Shown in pieces: positions 11,284 through 23,082 of a DNA stretch of 64,000 bases (positions within the stretch are counted from its first letter, which is position 1; each line of letters opens with the position of its first letter). The stretch lies in the NCBI GenBank assembly GCA_000320545.1, contig ADNK01000004.1, positions 37,844 through 101,843 of the forward strand, in the 5' to 3' direction. The notes under the pieces were generated by a model, which was given only the letters and a program-made list of their open reading frames with translations, was not told the origin of the DNA and searched no databases. The DNA comes from Bigelowiella natans CCMP2755. Taxonomy: Eukaryota; Cercozoa; Chlorarachniophyceae. Made by a program: the position numbers and the translations under genes.

Positions 11284-11595
11284 TCAGGGCATCAGCACAG
11301 CATCATCAATATTTTCAAAGAGCGACTTTTTCTCTCGGAAATATCGGATCATCGCGGAATAGAAATTCGATAACTCACGCTCTGGGACGAACGGCAACGT
11401 GCCCCACCCACAGCGATGGACGTCCTTCCAGTAGAAACCGTTGTCCGAGTGCTTGTTGAATTTCAAAGTGCATCTTCTGGTCAAACTCACTGAGGCTCTG
11501 TCCTAGTGGAGCAAGTGCTCCTTTGGAGGCTGTCTTCGTCGTCGGTGGCAGCAGGAGGATTCCTTTATGTGGAGGACAGGGCTTCTAGTTCACAA
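11284..11595 (-). other. possible minus-strand coding exons, unresolved
   Basis: Two minus-strand frames read like protein. One is 11284-11490 (WGTLPFVPERELSNFYSAMI, then YFREKKSLFENIDDAV, stop TGA). The other is about 11380-11588 (SLSEFDQKMHFEIQQALGQR). They overlap in different frames, so at most one is right in the overlap. I could not join them into a gene. Confidence 0.25.
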
Positions 11596-11787
11596 TTTGG
11601 CCAGATGTCTGAGCTCATATCTGGTTAATCTGCAGTCGATAGTCTGTAGGCTTTTCTAAAGATAACACGATCTGTTGGCAGCGGCAACAAGTTGTGTGTC
11701 CGACAACCATTGTGAGCGGCCTTCTGATTGTTCTGGTCAGCCTCACGGTAATCATTATTTGGTGTCCAATGGAAACTCTATGTGATA

Positions 11788-11925
11788 GCTAACAGAAGAA
11801 GATTTGGCAACAAAATCTTCAAATATAGCAGAGGAAAGTGTTCAATTACTGTGATGGCTAGCAGGAGAAGGTATTGGCAACAAACTTCTTCAAATATAAC
11901 GGAGGGAAGTACTCAATCGTTGATG
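11788..11925 (+). repeat. diverged tandem duplication, two 69-bp units
   Basis: Units 11788-11856 and 11857-11925 align along their length. Both begin GCTARCAG, carry TTGGCAACAAA and CTTCAAATATA, and end at GATG. Roughly 15 substitutions separate them. Non-coding as far as I can see. Confidence 0.75.
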
Positions 11926-12547
11926 GTTGAGTACAAAAGCGCAGCCTGAAGGCTACCACAAGAAACAACAAGGCATTTCTTGTATCTGCAGTACCATTCA
12001 CCTAGAAATTTCAATTCAAAGAAATATGTATGTCTGTTGGCTCTGACTTAGTTTTGACTATTTTGAATGTAGTCACAATTAGTCAGTGATCGTACAGCAC
12101 TAGCTTGCTAAAGCAAATAAGCATGCATAAATGAAGTGCACACTTGACAAGGCTTTGATCATGTGGAGTTAAATTGTGCCCATCATGACTGCTTGCATAT
12201 TTTACGCTCTAGACAGAGCTGACAGAGCTCTACCGCTGCACATACGTAGCGCCTATGCTACACACGTACATATGTATCGTACGCGGCGTGAAGCAGGCCG
12301 GAGCACGAACATACTAGCGTAGCTGCATCGCAAAGTCATGGCAATGACTCGCAATGGACACTAGCATCAGCTACTCATGTATAATACAGCTATAGCAGAC
12401 ACCTTGCACCTATCTAGCTATGTGCACTAGATAATAAAGAATGTGCCTTAAGCGATTATGTGTTCTGCGGACACGATGTCGACATGTTTGCGACACGATG
12501 CAATGCGTAATTGCGCGCTTGTACTCTAGTACATGCAAAATCGATGT

Positions 12548-12596
<49 letters not shown>

Positions 12597-12962
12597 GCAT
12601 GTGATTCATAAAAGGACTGACTTCGGTGTCATTGCAAGGCTATGACGAGATCTTGTAAGTTTGCACTAGAAGGATTGAAGAATGATTAAATTGCTAAGTT
12701 GCCCTTAGAGAACATGGAAATTAGTCAATCAACGATGGTGCCATCGTTAACCTATCATAAAGCATATCTTATAACGAGGGACAAAATCACAACGAACGCT
12801 GCTAGCTCGAAGTATCTGAAAGTGATTCCTGATTTTGTAACGGATGCAGTAGCTTGTAAACCATATCCACCATCTGTTGAGTTCGCAGATTGACTTCTAT
12901 TTTGATATTTTTCCTACATAGAAATAAGGCCAGTAGGATAATTTTGGATTAGCCACTGATTG

Positions 12963-14371
12963 TTACATTAGACAAAACTCGTCCATTACCACTTGCATCT
13001 GAAGCTCATTTATCCTCTTATCTTTTTCGGCTATAATCTTGGAATTGCTACCACCGCCAATTTTTAACTCCGCCATAGTCTTTTTTAGTTCTTCATTCTC
13101 ATTCGCGAGCTTCACCGTGTAAGTCATTAGCTGAAGGAAGAAGAAGAATTAAGTTTGGATACAGTTGTCAATTGAAAACAGTGAGTTTGAGGATAAGCTC
13201 CAAAAACAGCCACCTCCTCATATTCATCACGCTTGCGTTGCAATTCCCGTTGCATTTCCTTCAGTGTGTTCTGGTCGCTGCGAGAGTCATCCTACCATGA
13301 CACAGAACCGTGACCAAAGTATATGAGCGAGGATCGTTCAGAATTGGAGAACAACTTTCTTCTAGAATAGTTGAATTTTTATCGATGCACACAAACATTA
13401 ACAACCGCCAATCAATATTATAATACCCTGTCTATTTTTTGAGGCTCTTTGTACACCGGCCCCGTGGAACGTTCATAGTCGGTGGCGCGGTTTGTGCTAT
13501 TGGTAAAGCTATCATCAACCGCCTTAACGTTAGGCTTTTCTGGGCTTGCATTAACGGCTAATCCTGGAACCTGCAGGCGACATTTGATTTTCTGCTGGTA
13601 ATAGCTGTGTAGGACACGGAATAAGAGATGAAGATAAGGACACAATATGGCGGTTGGTAGAACAATTAGAATTAATTAAGGAAAGGAACATTCTTCTTCG
13701 TTAATGCTCATTTTCACTACGGACTAGGTTCCTGGAGGCTGCCTCTTCTGCTTCGTTTCCAAATCTTTCCACTAAAAAGAAAAGTAATTTGAGATACCAC
13801 ATGAAAGGAGTTGTATTGTTCTGGGATGTTTAATCCAATTGGTGAAGAGAACAACCATGGTGGATATGTCCTTCGGCTCACTGGTCAGGACGGTGTGCAT
13901 AACGAGAAATTTATCTGTGACATTCTTGTCAGGTAACTGTTCCATGGGTTCGATGACAATTTTGACATCTCCATGGCTCCGGGGCTGCAGTATTCCGTGG
14001 TTGTTCCTGGATAATACCAAAGAACAATCATGCTCCGGTCGAATGTTCAATGAATACTTCCAGCTGAGAATCACAGGTCATCATATAACGCACCCGACGG
14101 AGTAGCGCTCTGGATGCCTAGTTTTCACTTTGTATGTCACAGTTTTGTCGCTGACATTAAAGATCTGGAAGATTCCCAAGCTCTTCTTATTCGGGGTAAC
14201 TGGAAGAAAGACACATAATTATACAAAACGATTTTTTTTTTAAATATTGAAGAGAAACATTTGGCTGCATTGCATGAAGTTCATGAGATCAAAAAAGTGA
14301 TGGCAAACTTAGAAGCTTCAACTTGACGCACGTGTGAATCTCAGTGAGGACTCGACTCTAATGAGGTCCAT
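12963..14371 (-). CDS. VAP-family protein: MSP domain plus coiled coil, seven exons
   Basis: Exons 14332-14371, 14094-14199, 13882-14006, 13725-13771, 13427-13594, 13214-13291 and 12963-13130 total 244 codons with consistent phases. Residues 1-125 match the major-sperm-protein fold of VAMP-associated proteins: VESSLRFTLTPNKKSLGIFQ, YKVKTRHPERYSV, NNHGILQPRSHGDVKIVIEP, KFLV and KIKCRLQVPG. A linker (NASPEKPN) and a heptad coiled coil follow (KEMQRELQRKRDEYEE; LANENEELKKTMAELK). VAPs bind FFAT motifs at ER contact sites. The usual C-terminal membrane helix is not seen in this model: the last exon runs into TAA, or splices at GTGGTAATG toward 12880. The fourth junction has a competing reading that would add KDISTM. 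Confidence 0.8.
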
Positions 14372-14925
14372 GATAGAAGCTCTGCAAACCACCTGGAAAG
14401 GATTACATTGAATGCTTAGTCATTAATACACCACACAACATTTCAGGAATACTGATTTCCGTTTTTTTATCAATGATAAAGGAAATTTTTGGATAAAGGC
14501 TTAAAGTAATGATCGGAAAGGTTCAGCGAGCGAAGGAATCTCGAACGAAACCTCCTCGAAACCAATGTGATGTTCGCTATCCCATCTTACCCTCCGCACA
14601 TATTCCCACGCATAGCAATATCCATTCAAAACTAGAATTGATAGTCAAGCGATCATCGATACTTTTCAAGGGGTCTCCATCAAGCAGCTCATAACCCCCC
14701 CTACCCCTTCCATCTTGCGATCATAGTACCAATCAGGATGCCGAAAGCAGTGTGGAGGTCAATATGCAAAATGGCCTGGATTTACGACAGTTTGCGCCAA
14801 CAAGGAGCAGCTATCCAAGTTAAAGGCGACACGTATGTCGTAGCTTACGAATGACGTAAACTTTAGACAAATCATTGTTGTCGTCGCCTGCAATGCGATT
14901 GCCAATATTTCTAGCGACAGCTTAG
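14372..14925. other. spacer, no supported gene
   Basis: ORF 14509-14694 (plus) has no motif. The 3-prime end of the neighbouring minus-strand gene may extend to about 14780, where a frame after TTGCAG at 14891 stays open for some 40 codons. Confidence 0.35.
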
Positions 14926-15314
14926 TTAAACAAGCACTCGCATGGAATACTAGGCAAAAGAATTAGGATATTTATCCGATACCTGCTTGATGCAGAAGAT
15001 CGTACCAACATTTCCCTCTCCGTACCTCCACTGCAGCTGACTGACAGCTCTCAGTGCCAACGAGCTCTCTGTATAGCGAAGGTACTCTTGAGCAAGTCCA
15101 ATTGGCTTGAAAGAACGTTACCCCAGACCCATATACATGCTGGCATGGACACCTGTTTTCTGAAGAACACGTGCACATCTTCTTCAAGCTCGTAGAATTC
15201 TTGTTCGCTACTGCTTTGACTGAATTGAGTGATTAGCGTCAGATCTGAGTACCTGACGCACAACATATTCATTCGTAAATATCCTTTTTGATGCATTATA
15301 TTCATCTTTACCAT
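14926..15314 (-). CDS. hypothetical protein, two clear exons, 3-prime end uncertain
   Basis: Exon 15153-15314 (54 codons, MVKMNIMHQK...) joins phase 0 across a 47-nt intron to 14983-15105 (41 codons). The product includes SEQEFYELEEDVHVFFRK and PIGLAQEYLRYTESSLALRA, an amphipathic helical stretch with no known motif. A last exon 14926-14949 would give a stop, but its intron would be only 33 nt, so the terminus is doubtful. The start lies 26 bp from the start of the DUF445 gene on the other strand, so the two must share a promoter region if both starts are right. Confidence 0.5.
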
Positions 15315-15340
15315 CTAGTGCGTGGAGCTGACCGGGAATT

Positions 15341-17053
15341 ATGCTGGGAGACGCCAAGTTCGAAAAACTGGACGATGATCTCGAGCTGGTGACGGGGAGT
15401 CACGTCGAGTTAAAGGAAGGGATTGATCAGAAAAGTCGTGATAGTCGCGAGATACTGATTGGTATGAGGGAAAACGAGGCAAAAGAGTCTGCCATACAGT
15501 CTGGCCTTATGATTGAAGAACCGACCTTCACAGAAGTATGGTGTGAGAAAGGTTTCATCTCAAACGTCATTACTTTTGCCATTCTCATTATTGGCTTGCT
15601 AATGAGAATTGGCAGCTCTGGTACTTAAAAACATACGATTATAATGTATGGTCATGCTAGGATGATGTATATTGACGTTCAGAAAACAACACTTTTGCAC
15701 GATATGTGCTGACGTTCGGGCTATTTGGCTTCTCGGTATACAAATAACTGGATTTGTCAACTTTATGAGCCAATTTCAGTTTACTGATCGGATTAGGGAG
15801 GAGTAACAAACTGGCTCGCTGTCAAGATGCTTTTCGATAAAATACCGTTTCTCTACGGATCCGGAGTCATTCCCAGAAGGTACGGACAAAAATGTTTCTT
15901 CTCTGGTGCGACTGCTGATTACCCTGTCATTCAGGTTCAAAGAGATTCGTGAGGCGGTCAAAAAGACTATTATGGTTATATTTGATGTTTACAAATGTAG
16001 CAGAATTGCAAGGTTGCTCACAATCTTTGCTGATATGTATTTCCCTCCTTTGGCAAATAAACAGACTGCTTTCTTCAATCCTGAGTTCTTGAAGAAGTAC
16101 TTAGCGAATCAAATTGAGGAATTCGAGCTCGAAGGTTAAATAAGAGTATTCATGATGAATTAATACACTACTGTTGATAATGAAAGTTGCTGTCTGCTAA
16201 ACTCTTCAAGGATTGATCAAGAAAACGATGGAGTCCGAATCGGTGAGCGGCATTAATTCGGAGAAAGTTCTTACTTGTTTCTAAATAATTCTTTCCGTGG
16301 ATATTGGTAGATGGGTAAGCTTATTGACGAGCAATTGAACAATGCGTTCAACTCTGACGAAGGTACTGTCTGAAATCGAGGAGGTCAACAAGAGATCCAT
16401 AGAATGATAATTGTGCGCATACTTCTGTTAGTAAAAATGCTGCTGAGTATGGCCGGAATCAATCCAATGATGATTCAGGCAGTGGTAAGTAATATGTTTT
16501 TCAAAAGGTAAATAATAGTAAAATTAAGGGGAAATATCTTGATCCTTAGGTGCCTTTGTTGAAACCTTTCATCACCAACATGGCTGGTTCCGTAGCTCCA
16601 AAGGTACTTAGTTTTGCCGGCCGAGCGAGATAGTGATAAACTGCGACTAATACCCTCAGCTTAAGGAAATGGCTGTAGAGAAGACTTCAGACAAAAATAT
16701 AGAGATAATCCGGGGCGAAATCGACAAGGTTGAATCTTTGCTGAATGAAGAATGCATTCACAATCGAATGATGTCTTTGAAAGATCAACGGATGCTTGTT
16801 AAGAGAAATTCTTTCGTAAATATCAACACATAGATGATGACAGCAAAGTTAAAGCTTTTAACTCCTGAGATGGTAAAAAAGCTTCTTGAGGAGGTAGGCG
16901 TGCTTGTTGTTGTGTTACTTGTGTGTTTAAATTCTTGATGAATAACCTTTTTCATACCAGGTCATGAGAAAGCATCTTTCATGGTTAGTTATATGGGGAA
17001 ATGTCTTTGGAGCTTTAATCGGCGTATTCTGTGCTGTACTTAATATACCTTAG
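15341..17053 (+). CDS. DUF445-family membrane protein, eleven exons
   Basis: Exons 15341-15620, 15683-15735, 15797-15879, 15935-16134, 16211-16242, 16311-16362, 16432-16484, 16550-16603, 16660-16728, 16834-16893 and 16961-17053 total 343 codons, with every phase matching. Introns are 54-105 nt. After an acidic cytosolic N-terminus come two hydrophobic stretches (FISNVITFAILIIGLLMRI; RYVLTFGLFGFSGGVTNWLA) leading into VKMLFDKIPFLYGSGVIPRR, the diagnostic GG-TNWLA-KMLF-P---G-IPRR pattern of DUF445. The C-terminus (LLTPEMVKKLLEE, HLSWLVIWGNVFGALIG) is the family's closing helix and membrane segment. Function of the family is unknown. The donor of exon 9 is the least certain; a longer exon 9 is possible. 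Confidence 0.75.
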
Positions 17054-18314
17054 TAATGCTCTGACAGTACCATGGCCATTCGTTTGAATTGATAAACACA
17101 TAGCGATTATTCCACTCTAGATGATCTCGTGTCTAGCTGCTGTACGCGTAGGCTACACACACTAATGTAGCTGAGGTATGTAGGGCCGTAATGCGTACAC
17201 AGCGCAGCACGGCTCCTCACCTAGTCATGATGGGGTGCAAGTTCACGATGTTAAGATGCGGTGCTGCGTGCTAGGTGCATGAACGCCATCGTTGTGCTGG
17301 ACACAGCCGTAGTCGATGTTTATTGTGCTTGTTTCTTTCAAGCACATTTGTGCAGCTGTGGTGCATTGCATGCAAATCAGTAGTCGTGCTGAAAGGCGTG
17401 CCTGTCATGTCTAGTATCGTATGTCTGATCATTGGAACATGTGTTGACGCCTTTAAGAGGTTCCATATGCACAACATATATGCATCTATGCATCTGATTG
17501 CGCAATCAAATGAGCGCGATCATGAATCGCAACGACGACACGAACCGGCTGACAAAGGCTGAAAAGGACTCCAGAACTGCTGCGCGCAGTGCGCGGCAAC
17601 ATCGGTCGCATGAGGACGCTTTCAAATGCATGAAGCACGTGGTGGCAGAAACGAATAGATGCAACATTAGCGCTGTAGCCGCTGCATTGCACAGCTACAT
17701 CAGGATGACCATTGAAAAAAATTAATTCTTCATTACATCCGTCTCATATATGCATCTGACTGACATGTGTTGTTAATTTTCACTACATGTGTGGAATTTA
17801 GCAACACATATGCCTAGATGCACTCATGGTGGCATTAGGCTTGTGCGGTAATAATGGACGCTGGAATCAACTACACACAACTCATATCTAGATATAGCAG
17901 ATTCCTCGTGTCTGTTGCAAAGTGGTTGCGAAAGGTGTGTGCTCAGTGCAAGCATGAGATTTGAGCAATATCATGCGCTGGTTTTCATTATTGTCGCTGG
18001 GCTATATCGGATGATAATCTGGAGAGTTTTGTGCGGTTTTCTTTTCCAATAGACCCTCCTTCTTCTTAGCGAGTGAAGTCATTTGTACTCTCTCTTGTGA
18101 TCTCCGATTGACCTCTAAAGACGCCCCACGCCTTCTACATGTTTTTGGCCATTGCGGAGCGTAGGAAGGATGAACCAAGAGAATAGCGTAGCAAAACGAC
18201 GACGCTATGAGTACTACATGGCAGACGATGTACCTAGGTGTAAGATGTTGTAAGATGGGTCAATGCAACTTCTTTCGAAACATGAAACTTGTTTTTGTAG
18301 ACAGTAATAGTTCA
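17054..18314. other. spacer containing one copy of the dispersed repeat
   Basis: Palindromic short words and one full copy of the dispersed repeat (17630-17752). ORFs 17271-17725 on both strands have no motif. No gene supported. Confidence 0.5.
17630..17752 (+). repeat. dispersed non-coding repeat, copy A
   Basis: Carries the shared blocks CATGAAGCAC, TAGCCGCTGCATT, CAGGATGACCATTGAA and TTACATCCGTCTCATAT in that order. Flanked by spacer only. A GTAGC...GCTAC inverted repeat inside could form a small hairpin. Confidence 0.75.
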
Positions 18315-19231
18315 TTAGGAATCTTTGTTGATAAACCATTGCGTCTCGTGTAGCAGCGTCGTGTCGCAAGATTCGGAGGGTCCACTTCCTCTCCGATTTC
18401 GACCGAAGACCAGTGCTGCGCCCGCCAATATCGCAACAAATCTGCATGTAAGATAAAAGGGAAACAGTTAGCGAACAACACGTGGCCGATCAGTGAACTA
18501 TGTGTGTGTATGTGTGTGTGTGTGTGCGCGCGCGCGCGCTTTTATCAAATGTTTGTTCATTCAAAGAATTCTAAGCTCGATGTAGTCATCACTGCATCAT
18601 CATCAAATTTAAGCGTGGGCATTCTTACAGACTTTGCGAACGCGGCAACAATCAACGCTGGCGCAAACCATGCCCGTAGAAATTTCCAACGCTGAAATGA
18701 GTAAATCATGGCTATTTATCTCGGATTATATAATTTTAACCGTATGAATTAGTCGGTCGAAGAAAACTCTCACCTTTGGCTTGAATATCAATCCTACGGC
18801 ACCAACTGTCTGTACAATCTGCAGCACCCCGAAGGAAATCATTAAGACCTGCAGATTCCTTTCGCAATGAACCTCGACTGTGGGAGAAGGAAAGAGTAAC
18901 GATAGATGGCGTGAGAACAATGTTTAATAATCCAGAGTTTCGAATTTGTATTCCAGACCACCCAATAGCAACAATAATGCGCGACACGGTTCAAAGGCGA
19001 TATGGTAACATTCGGCGCAAGCACAATAACTAAATTGTTGGAAATATCTATCGATTCAGGTGTGTTCCTTCGATCGTGGAATGGACTGAGTCTCCTACTT
19101 TTAGTGAGGCCAGCAAGTATCCCATAGACACCGACTAGCAGTTCAACAACGGCCAGTGTGATTACGGTACATATCGGGCAGGCTCGAAGGCATCTGGATA
19201 CAAGAACACGGCAACACACAATGTACTTCAT
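18315..19231 (-). CDS. small four-helix membrane protein, four exons (5-prime end uncertain)
   Basis: Exons 19099-19231, 18774-18877, 18633-18691 and 18315-18441 give 141 codons in matching phase. Four hydrophobic segments follow one another: TVITLAVVELLVGVYGILAG, VLMISFGVLQIVQTVGAVGL, WFAPALIVAAF and FVAILAGAALVFG. The N-terminal 20 residues are Cys-rich (YIVCCRVLVSRCLRACPIC). The tail RNRRGSGPSESCDTTLL is polar. The branch-point-like CTAAC and pyrimidine tract before 18441 are clear. The intron 18442-18632 includes a (GT)n/(GC)n tract at 18500-18540. A signal-peptide-like exon at 19340-19408 (MTVNFALLLCSSCLSSLG) might belong upstream, but phases do not join cleanly. Tetraspan-like; family not recognised. 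Confidence 0.5.
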
Positions 19232-19408
19232 CCAACAAGTTGTCGTTGTACAAATTATCCTCTACTGTAACAGTAGTAGTGGTAATGAAAGAATACATCT
19301 CTGCGGCGAAAATACGATATATTTCTCTCACCGGGTCGGCGAGGGACAGCTCTCTCCTAGGGAGCTGAGACACGAGCTACAAAGTAGCAGGGCAAAATTA
19401 ACAGTCAT

Positions 19409-20814
19409 CCGTTCAGTACAGTAGTAACAATGACATCACTCATGCATAATAGACACCATGTGGTTGGGGAACCTGAGCTCGTATTCCAATGCATCTTTTC
19501 TTTGTAGAGGCATGACGCCTTCAAGGGACCTCGCACCGTAACTTCGATGGAGTGCTCCACTATTCACCAGACACGCAAACAAATGTATAAGCGCGAAACC
19601 ATCACCCTTGAAAATTTTTAGAAAGATTCTGCAGGCGAGAATAGTGTAAATAGGGAGTTATGGGATACAGAATAGAGGGAAAATTCACCGCCCAACACAC
19701 TGTTACTCGCATTCATTCTAGTAATGTGGAGACCATGCACCATACTTCGCCAGCAAGTATGACGATTTCCACGTCCGAGTCAACAAAATTTATTTAGAAA
19801 ATCAGTGCATAGAAAAATGGCTATTGTTGGAATCTGACTCAGAATGAGCGAGGAATGGCACTTCGGGCCCTGGCTCAAAATCTCCCGTCTCCACCATCTA
19901 GACACACTCGAACCTGCGGTATCATACACGAAATTCTTCTGTTAGAATATCAAAGAGTTTATGCCACAAAATTAGAGAGGGTTCGTTGGATGGGTTGTGG
20001 TGAGGAGTCAACGCATACGTCGGCAGGCAGGGCAATGCGGCCATCGTTGGTGGAGCCGGTCTCATTGGTTCTGATCTCGGTTCCCGTTTCGAAAAGGAAT
20101 GAAGAAGAAATTTCACAGAAGTTCTTCCTCGAATTCGCCCATCGTTCTTTCTTTTATTCACCAGAATAATAACAACAATAAAAAAACAAGGCAAGCCATT
20201 TATGATTGATGGCTGAAAACACCGGTTAAAAATGATCACAAAATACACATGGTAACTTCGAATGTAAAAAGGGTCGAGGGGAGAGTCGTACGATAAAAAT
20301 TCCCTGATTTTATCCCCAATACATAAGGACTTAATTTGACCAAAGGACCGCTGTGCAATAGATCTAGATCTAGATCTAATAAATACAATAATAGGAACTA
20401 GTGTCCAACTTTTTGACACTGTGCAGTAATATCGTTTCATCAGTCACTAGATCTAATAATAGAATGCTTCCGACAGGTGTGACATCATAGACTAGATCTA
20501 CTTCTAGGCTAAAATGCAGCCACTTTTTTCTTCTTTTTTTGGTGCACAAGCAGTCCACGGGAAAGAGAAAGAGATTTTCTTGCAGGCGACGACGACGCAG
20601 TGAGATACTTCTCTCAGCCGAAGGTTTCCACTTCCAAAATTACCGGCACGGATCCTTTTGAAACAATTCAAATGTCGAAGAAATTTCTGACGTAGTTAAC
20701 ATTTGAATTAATTGTACTCTTTACGGAGAAACCAGTAGATCTTAACCTGCTCTTCAAGCGTGAGTTGTGCCACTGGTTTGAGTTCCATTGCTTCATCATC
20801 TCGCTGTGGAATTC
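19409..20814. other. spacer, no supported gene
   Basis: ORFs of 100-172 codons overlap on both strands (19855-20169 plus, 19922-20440 minus) without motif. A perfect palindromic run of AGATCT units sits at 20359-20377. Promoter and 5-prime leader of the elongase are presumably at 20600-20814. Confidence 0.4.
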
Positions 20815-21753
20815 ATGGGTGCGTCGAAAAACGAACATGTAGCAAAGGCCGTGCTTCGTGCAGCGGAGAGCGTATGCTCCGAGGGTCAGCAGGGAAAAGT
20901 TTCCAAAAAGGGCGACCTCCAAACTCCCGGACTCATTTTGCCTTTGGGGCTTGTGGCTCTTGAAATTGCTCTCGTGAAGAGAGTATGGGGCAAGGAATAT
21001 GAGACCATGGACAACGCTTTCGCTACCTGTTCATACGTGTACCCGCTGGTCACTTCTGTCTTGTATCTGTCGCTCATAACTGTAGGCCAGGCATTGATGA
21101 AGAACCGCGAGCCTATGCACGATTTCTGCAAGCCTTGTATGGTTGTCTACAATCTATATCAGACTGTTTTCAACACGTGGTGGGTGGTGATGGTTATTGT
21201 TGAGGTAGCCCGGCTTGGATATCCGCCTTTTACCCTCCCTCTTACCCTGAAGTCTGATCAGTACAACCTTGGTTTCCTCATCTGGCTGCACTATCAAAAT
21301 AAATACCTGGAAATGTTTGACACCGTGTTTATGGTGATGAGGAAGAAGACGAACCAAGTGAGCTTCTTGCATTGTTACCATCATCTTCTCCTCTTATGGG
21401 CTTGGTTTGTGGTATGCCGCTTCGGTTGCGGTGGGGAGGCATACTTTGGAGCTCTGATGAATTCCATCATCCACGTTTTGATGTATGGGTACTACTTCCT
21501 CTCAACCCTTGCAATTCCCGTCCCTTGGAAAAAATACCTCACCAAGCTCCAAATGCTGCAATTTGCTGTATGTCTCGTACACACGCTTGTTTGCTCCTAC
21601 ATCAACCTTTATCCGCGTGTGCTTGCAGCGGTCGAAGTGTGGGTGATGGTAAACATGCTGTACCTTTTTAACGAATTCTACAAGAGAGCTTACGCTGCTA
21701 AAAAGGCCAAACAGAAGGCTGCTGCAGTTGCCTCTTCGAAGAAGGAGCAGTGA
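20815..21753 (+). CDS. ELO-family fatty acid elongase (PUFA type)
   Basis: Intronless, 312 aa from the ATG at 20815; an ATG 27 nt upstream is in frame but less likely. It catalyses the condensing step of malonyl-CoA-dependent chain elongation in the ER. Seen directly: the ELO signature KYLEMFDTVFMVMRKK, the histidine box HCYHH at residues 186-190, MNSIIHVLMYGYYFLS after it, and about six or seven hydrophobic segments. The first position after H is Cys where many ELOs have Val. The C-terminus ends KKEQ, a KKXX ER-retrieval signal. Similarity to algal and stramenopile PUFA elongases is by recall, so chain-length and desaturation specificity cannot be given. Confidence 0.92.
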   Translation: MGASKNEHVAKAVLRAAESVCSEGQQGKVSKKGDLQTPGLILPLGLVALEIALVKRVWGKEYETMDNAFATCSYVYPLVTSVLYLSLITVGQALMKNREPMHDFCKPCMVVYNLYQTVFNTWWVVMVIVEVARLGYPPFTLPLTLKSDQYNLGFLIWLHYQNKYLEMFDTVFMVMRKKTNQVSFLHCYHHLLLLWAWFVVCRFGCGGEAYFGALMNSIIHVLMYGYYFLSTLAIPVPWKKYLTKLQMLQFAVCLVHTLVCSYINLYPRVLAAVEVWVMVNMLYLFNEFYKRAYAAKKAKQKAAAVASSKKEQ

Positions 21754-23082
21754 AGATGCTCTGCTATTTGGGGATATTATTTTATTTGAATATACAATTA
21801 GATTTATGCATATTTGCAACACAGTGGTATTAGTAAACAGAATAAAGCGCAGGAGTGGAATATTAATGTGTGAGGTTCTAGATTTTTACGTGATTCCTCT
21901 CACAGACCTGGCTCTTTGGCCGATTCATTTGTAGCGAAGCCTCTAAGAGGCTGATTTTCTGCATGAAGATGTGGGATAGTGTTTCACGACGTTGCCCGTT
22001 AGTTGGCTGTACATAAAATCCTTTGGCATTCTAGGAAATCACTCAATATTGGGATTGTGTATATAATGTAGTGTTATAGATTATCAGTAAGTAGCAATGG
22101 TAGTGTTCAATGTAGTTTCAAAGACGCTACTTTGCAGTAAGGAAGTAAGCTTGCATGATCATTACCGTAGCTGCTTTTGTACCCAAGTACCTAAGAGATG
22201 TCCACGTAGTAATTTTTAAATGCAAGTTATTTTGTCATGAAAATGATGTCGGTGGCATTTACAGCATGATCGATGCGCACTGCGAGAGATAGCGTGCCAT
22301 GAATCAGTGTTGACGGAATGCGATGCAATGTCAGAAGCGATCTCATGCATCAGACACATCACACATGCATGCATTGTATGCTAGCATGCAGCTGTGAAAC
22401 ACAACAATGCGCAGCTAGGCAGTGCTGGACTTAACACTACATGCACATTATGTTTGGCCATGCACGGCACAGTCACTCGCATCGCGCTGTGCATGAAAGC
22501 TGGGCAGACATCGCGACTGCGCGCATGCTAGCATGTGTGCTGCCGTGCAATGAATGCCTTGCAAAGCCACACACATGCAGCCGAGAAAAATACTAACCAA
22601 AAAAATCACTGCAATTTTCGACAGATGAAATGACGACACCAATAAAGATTTGACCAAGAAAAGCACACAACACAAACACGCTCGCTCACGCGCTGGGCAC
22701 ATCGCAGGTTGTCACGGGCGCAACTGCAATGCCACATTCGCAAACATGAAGCACATACTCGCCAAAATAACAAACACAATCTTAGGACTGTAGCCGCTGC
22801 ATTACATGGCTACAGTAGGATGACTATTGAAAAAATGTAATCATTTTAGCTACATCCGTCTCATATCTGCAGTGCACGTAGATATATCACTAGCGCAGCT
22901 TAGCTGCCTTGTCGAAATGCTACGATACTCTAGAACTGACAAATATGGAAGATAGAATGCTTTGTACCTACGACATAAGTAGCTGTGGTTTGTTATTGTG
23001 ATGCGAAACATTACTCAACGCAACGATGTTTATCAGGGAGCTTTATTTGGCCAAGATAAACATAATACTCGCGATAATCAAA
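21754..23082. other. spacer with dispersed repeat copy
   Basis: Elongase 3-prime region, then palindromic spacer. A copy of the dispersed repeat lies at 22746-22866. No gene supported (22448-22702 minus ORF has no motif). Confidence 0.5.
22746..22866 (+). repeat. dispersed non-coding repeat, copy B
   Basis: Same block order as copy A (CATGAAGCACATA, TGTAGCCGCTGCATT, AGGATGACTATTGAA, TACATCCGTCTCATAT) with substitutions throughout. Confidence 0.75.

Larger units (their letters stand above)
11233..12962. other. spacer with (GA)n at 12552-12592 and palindromic words
   Basis: Apart from the uncertain minus exons and the tandem duplication listed separately, this stretch holds a (GA)21-type microsatellite and CTAG-rich sequence. 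A hydrophobic ORF fragment near 11695-11795 (TIVSGLLIVLVSLTVIIIW) has no start. The stretch 12800-12870 minus could be an alternative last exon of the VAP gene. Confidence 0.4.

Noticed and set aside
20038-20102. Plus-strand AIVGGAGLIGSDLGSRFEKE, which looks like a Rossmann loop
   Set aside because: Flanked by stops with no workable splice sites; only about 30 codons, and the opposite strand reads equally well.
19922-20440. 172-codon minus-strand ORF
   Set aside because: No motif, odd composition and no exon partners; likely chance.
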